This document shows positions 61,842 through 64,000 of a stretch of 64,000 nucleotides of DNA, in pieces. The position numbers were made by a program, and so were the translations under genes. Under the pieces are notes generated by a model, which had not been told where the DNA came from, did not search any database, and saw only the letters and a program-made list of their open reading frames with translations. Location: the NCBI GenBank assembly GCA_948567375.1, contig OX419759.1:37786593-37850592 (forward strand). Direction: 5' to 3'. The stretch's first letter is position 1. Each line of letters starts with the position of its first letter. Source of the stretch: Lunularia cruciata (lineage: Eukaryota; Streptophyta; Marchantiopsida; Lunulariales; Lunulariaceae).

Positions 61842-63913
61842 CTATGATGGAGCCCCCAAGTAGTACGCTAGCCTCAGAATATCACTAAACACTCCTCCTG
61901 CTGTAACGGCGGCTCCAGCGCCGGGTCCAATAATGATCAAACGGTTCTCCTGATACCTCAGGGTCTTGAACGCGATGATGTTGTCACTGCCAGATAGTTG
62001 GGCAAAAGCATCTGTCTTGGAAACTCGTTTTAGCTTGACAGATCCAGTTTTGCTTTTAACGTTTACCACTCCCACGAACCGCAACACCTGTGAAACGCGA
62101 CGAAGGAGCAGATAAGTATAATCTGGTACAATCATCCTGTACGAAAAGATGAAACCTTCTGATATCCTTTTCGTTTGAAGACAAATGATCGTGATGTGAA
62201 ACCGCAGACTACAGCTACTGGTCTCTTGGGAGGCCTAATTTTTATTAGAGTACGAGAGTCTCTTCTGTCCTCTGCTCTGTCCTTGTCTGAGGATCGCATC
62301 AGGTGGGTGTGATTCCGTTGGCAAGATCAGATGCACGGTAGATTTGCAAAGGTATGCTGACTGTAATAAGCAAACTCCTGGTTATAAATTGTATCACCAG
62401 ACCAAACCATGCATTCAAAGTTGAGGTCATACCTCGCCGGCTGCCTCTGCTTCTTCTCTTTTCTTCGTTAAAGCTGCATCGAACTCAGGAAGTCTCCTCA
62501 TGAACTCTTCAACTGAGAGCTTCGGATCCTGCAATCGAAGTGTGATATGTTCTTCCATCCTTGGTCATAGTTTCCAAGAGCAAGGACATAATGGGCCTCC
62601 TGTTTTGCTCATTACATATACTCTAACTAAAGGAAAGTACTGACTAGAAAAATATAAGAGGACGCAATGACGTTCTTTGAGTCATGCCAAAGATGCGCCA
62701 GTTCCACCATACTATACTAGATAAAACTGAAACAGAGAGAAGATGAAGTCACCAGTGCAAGGAAGTATGAGCATGATGCGAACGGTACCTGCAACTCCTC
62801 TGGGACAAGACTCTCGATTGTGATGTCTTCTAATTCGAGCTCCAAGTTGGCTTCTCGACCAAGAATGACAACCTGCATGGCCGCATAGCAGAGATTGATT
62901 TTATGCTAAATGTACACGGTCGAACAGAGACATGCACTGTAGAAACAAGGTATTTGCATGAGGGTTGACAGCTCCGTGGGTTTAATACCTTCCGAGCTAC
63001 ATCAGTTCCTGAAAGATCATCTCTTGGATCAGGTTCAGTGTAACCTTTGGCTTTCGCCTCTTCCACTACGTCGCTAAATGTCCTGTCCCCTTTAAGGTTG
63101 TTGAATATGTAGCTCAGTGTCCCACTGCAAGTATCAAGTGAGGTTAGTAGCAAGCAAGGCATGCTAAACACAAACTCTTGAATTCAAGACCTGAACTCTA
63201 TATACTTGCACCGACAAAAGAAGGCGAAAGGACAATTACCTGAAAATTCCTTGCACTTCTTCAATTTTGTCACCTGTCTCAAGCAGGCCTCGCAGAGTGC
63301 TCATAATTGGCAGACCAGCGCCAACAGTGGCTTCATAGAAGTAATGAGTATAGGATTGTCGCTGCAACTTCCTGACCGCGAGATACTAATGTGCAGAAGA
63401 ACATACAAGATGCAAACCAGTGAGGAAGAACTCAGTGCTATTACCGAGTGGTACCAGAAGGAAAGTCATGTCAACGAGGACGAGAAAAATTTACAACCAC
63501 GCGAGCAACACCCACTGGTGGCTACCAATTCGGACATTTCTACCTGCAAAAAGCAAAAGCTAGAGAGCCCTGGCTTTTTACAACCGAAGTCTCCCTGCTT
63601 GTTCAGGACTCGAAATGCAGTACATGGATGCCAGGTCCAGCTTTTCCATACTAAATGCCGGTGGTCTAGCATACAGCAAGGCTCACCTTGTCAAGAGGTC
63701 CAGAGTTTGCTTTCTTGTTGGGAGTTATAATGTGTATTCCCTTCTTCAGCCAGTCAAGGTAGTGGTCGGCTACAAGAGCACTGGCCGTACAATCGACAAT
63801 AACCTTATTCGGTACAAAGTGATTCTTAGCCAAGTGAGAGGTAAACTTCCTCATATCCGTATCAACTCCCCGTTCTGACAGATCAGACCTCCAAGTTTGC
63901 AAATCCAACCGCC
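61842..63913 (-). CDS. Second homoserine dehydrogenase-domain gene, 3' part, runs off the window
   Basis: Exons 63913-63688, 63385-63240, 63124-62989, 62872-62789, 62528-62433 and 62087-61842 mirror the neighbouring gene's last six exons. Sizes are identical except that the first is 226 bp instead of 223. The first visible exon begins one base into a codon after a good acceptor, so 5' exons lie beyond 64000. Conserved blocks are [19 protein letters not shown] with the normal Lys pair, [30 protein letters not shown], and [12 protein letters not shown] preceded by Ile-Ile in place of the Val-Arg of the other copy. Whether an aspartokinase domain precedes it cannot be seen. If it does, this is the parental bifunctional gene and the left copy a 5'-truncated tandem duplicate. 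Confidence 0.9.
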
Positions 63914-64000
63914 TGCACGGAGTTTATCAATCAGTCAGGATCAGAAACCGCTCTTTCTTCTAAATATGCAGGAGACAGGAACGTATTAACATTTCCAGTC

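Noticed and set aside
1-64000. CRISPR arrays, rRNA or tRNA genes
   Set aside because: No regularly spaced short repeats and no cloverleaf or rRNA-like sequence were noticed by eye; a tRNAscan run would be needed to exclude a tRNA.

Overview
This is a land-plant nuclear window. It contains multi-exon genes with short GT-AG introns and a plant-style plastid starch-matrix protein (LESV). It also has an NPF/POT transporter, a GPI-anchored phytocyanin, a homoserine dehydrogenase of the plant AK-HSDH type, a fragment of plastid atpE, and a telo-box palindrome upstream of a housekeeping gene. The atpE fragment and the gene structures feel bryophyte- or lycophyte-like, but I cannot fix the lineage from sequence alone.

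Layout. 1-2251: no recognisable gene. 2252-5080: intronless PRP6/STA1-type splicing factor. 5689-5837: a 121-bp retroelement tail inside a 14-bp target duplication. 6324-6663: two adjacent long hairpins. 7385-17811: a 30-exon FGAM synthase gene, reconstructed here to 1437 codons with every junction in phase. 18231-20656: a decayed reverse-transcriptase element with a C-terminal nuclease-like domain. 20.7-29.3 kb: AT-rich and gene-poor, with a second solo tail, a degenerate satellite of about 260 bp period and an older element copy. 30277-32089: two-exon phytocyanin. 32.1-42.4 kb: further element relics, the atpE fragment, short duplications and a few unidentified ORFs. 42410-44960: LESV, four exons. 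46741-49802: NPF/POT transporter, five exons. 53885-57229: a complete stand-alone homoserine dehydrogenase, eight exons. 61842-63913: the 3' part of a tandem homologue with the same exon structure, running off the right edge.

All seven recognised protein genes lie on the minus strand, while all the long retroelement copies lie on the plus strand. The genes are unrelated housekeeping or metabolic loci (splicing, purine synthesis, cell-surface copper protein, starch organisation, solute transport, aspartate-family amino acids), so there is no operon-like logic. The only functional pairing is the homoserine dehydrogenase tandem.

The most interesting signals are three. First, the retroelement family, whose structured 3' tail (two stem-loops) also occurs as about 100-bp insertions that begin at the same point and carry target duplications, which looks like a SINE riding on an autonomous partner. 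Second, the homoserine dehydrogenase domain that has its own start with no aspartokinase in front, and a Lys-to-Arg change in a conserved motif. Third, a perfect 56-bp inverted repeat with a further 32-bp inverted copy attached, the signature of template switching.
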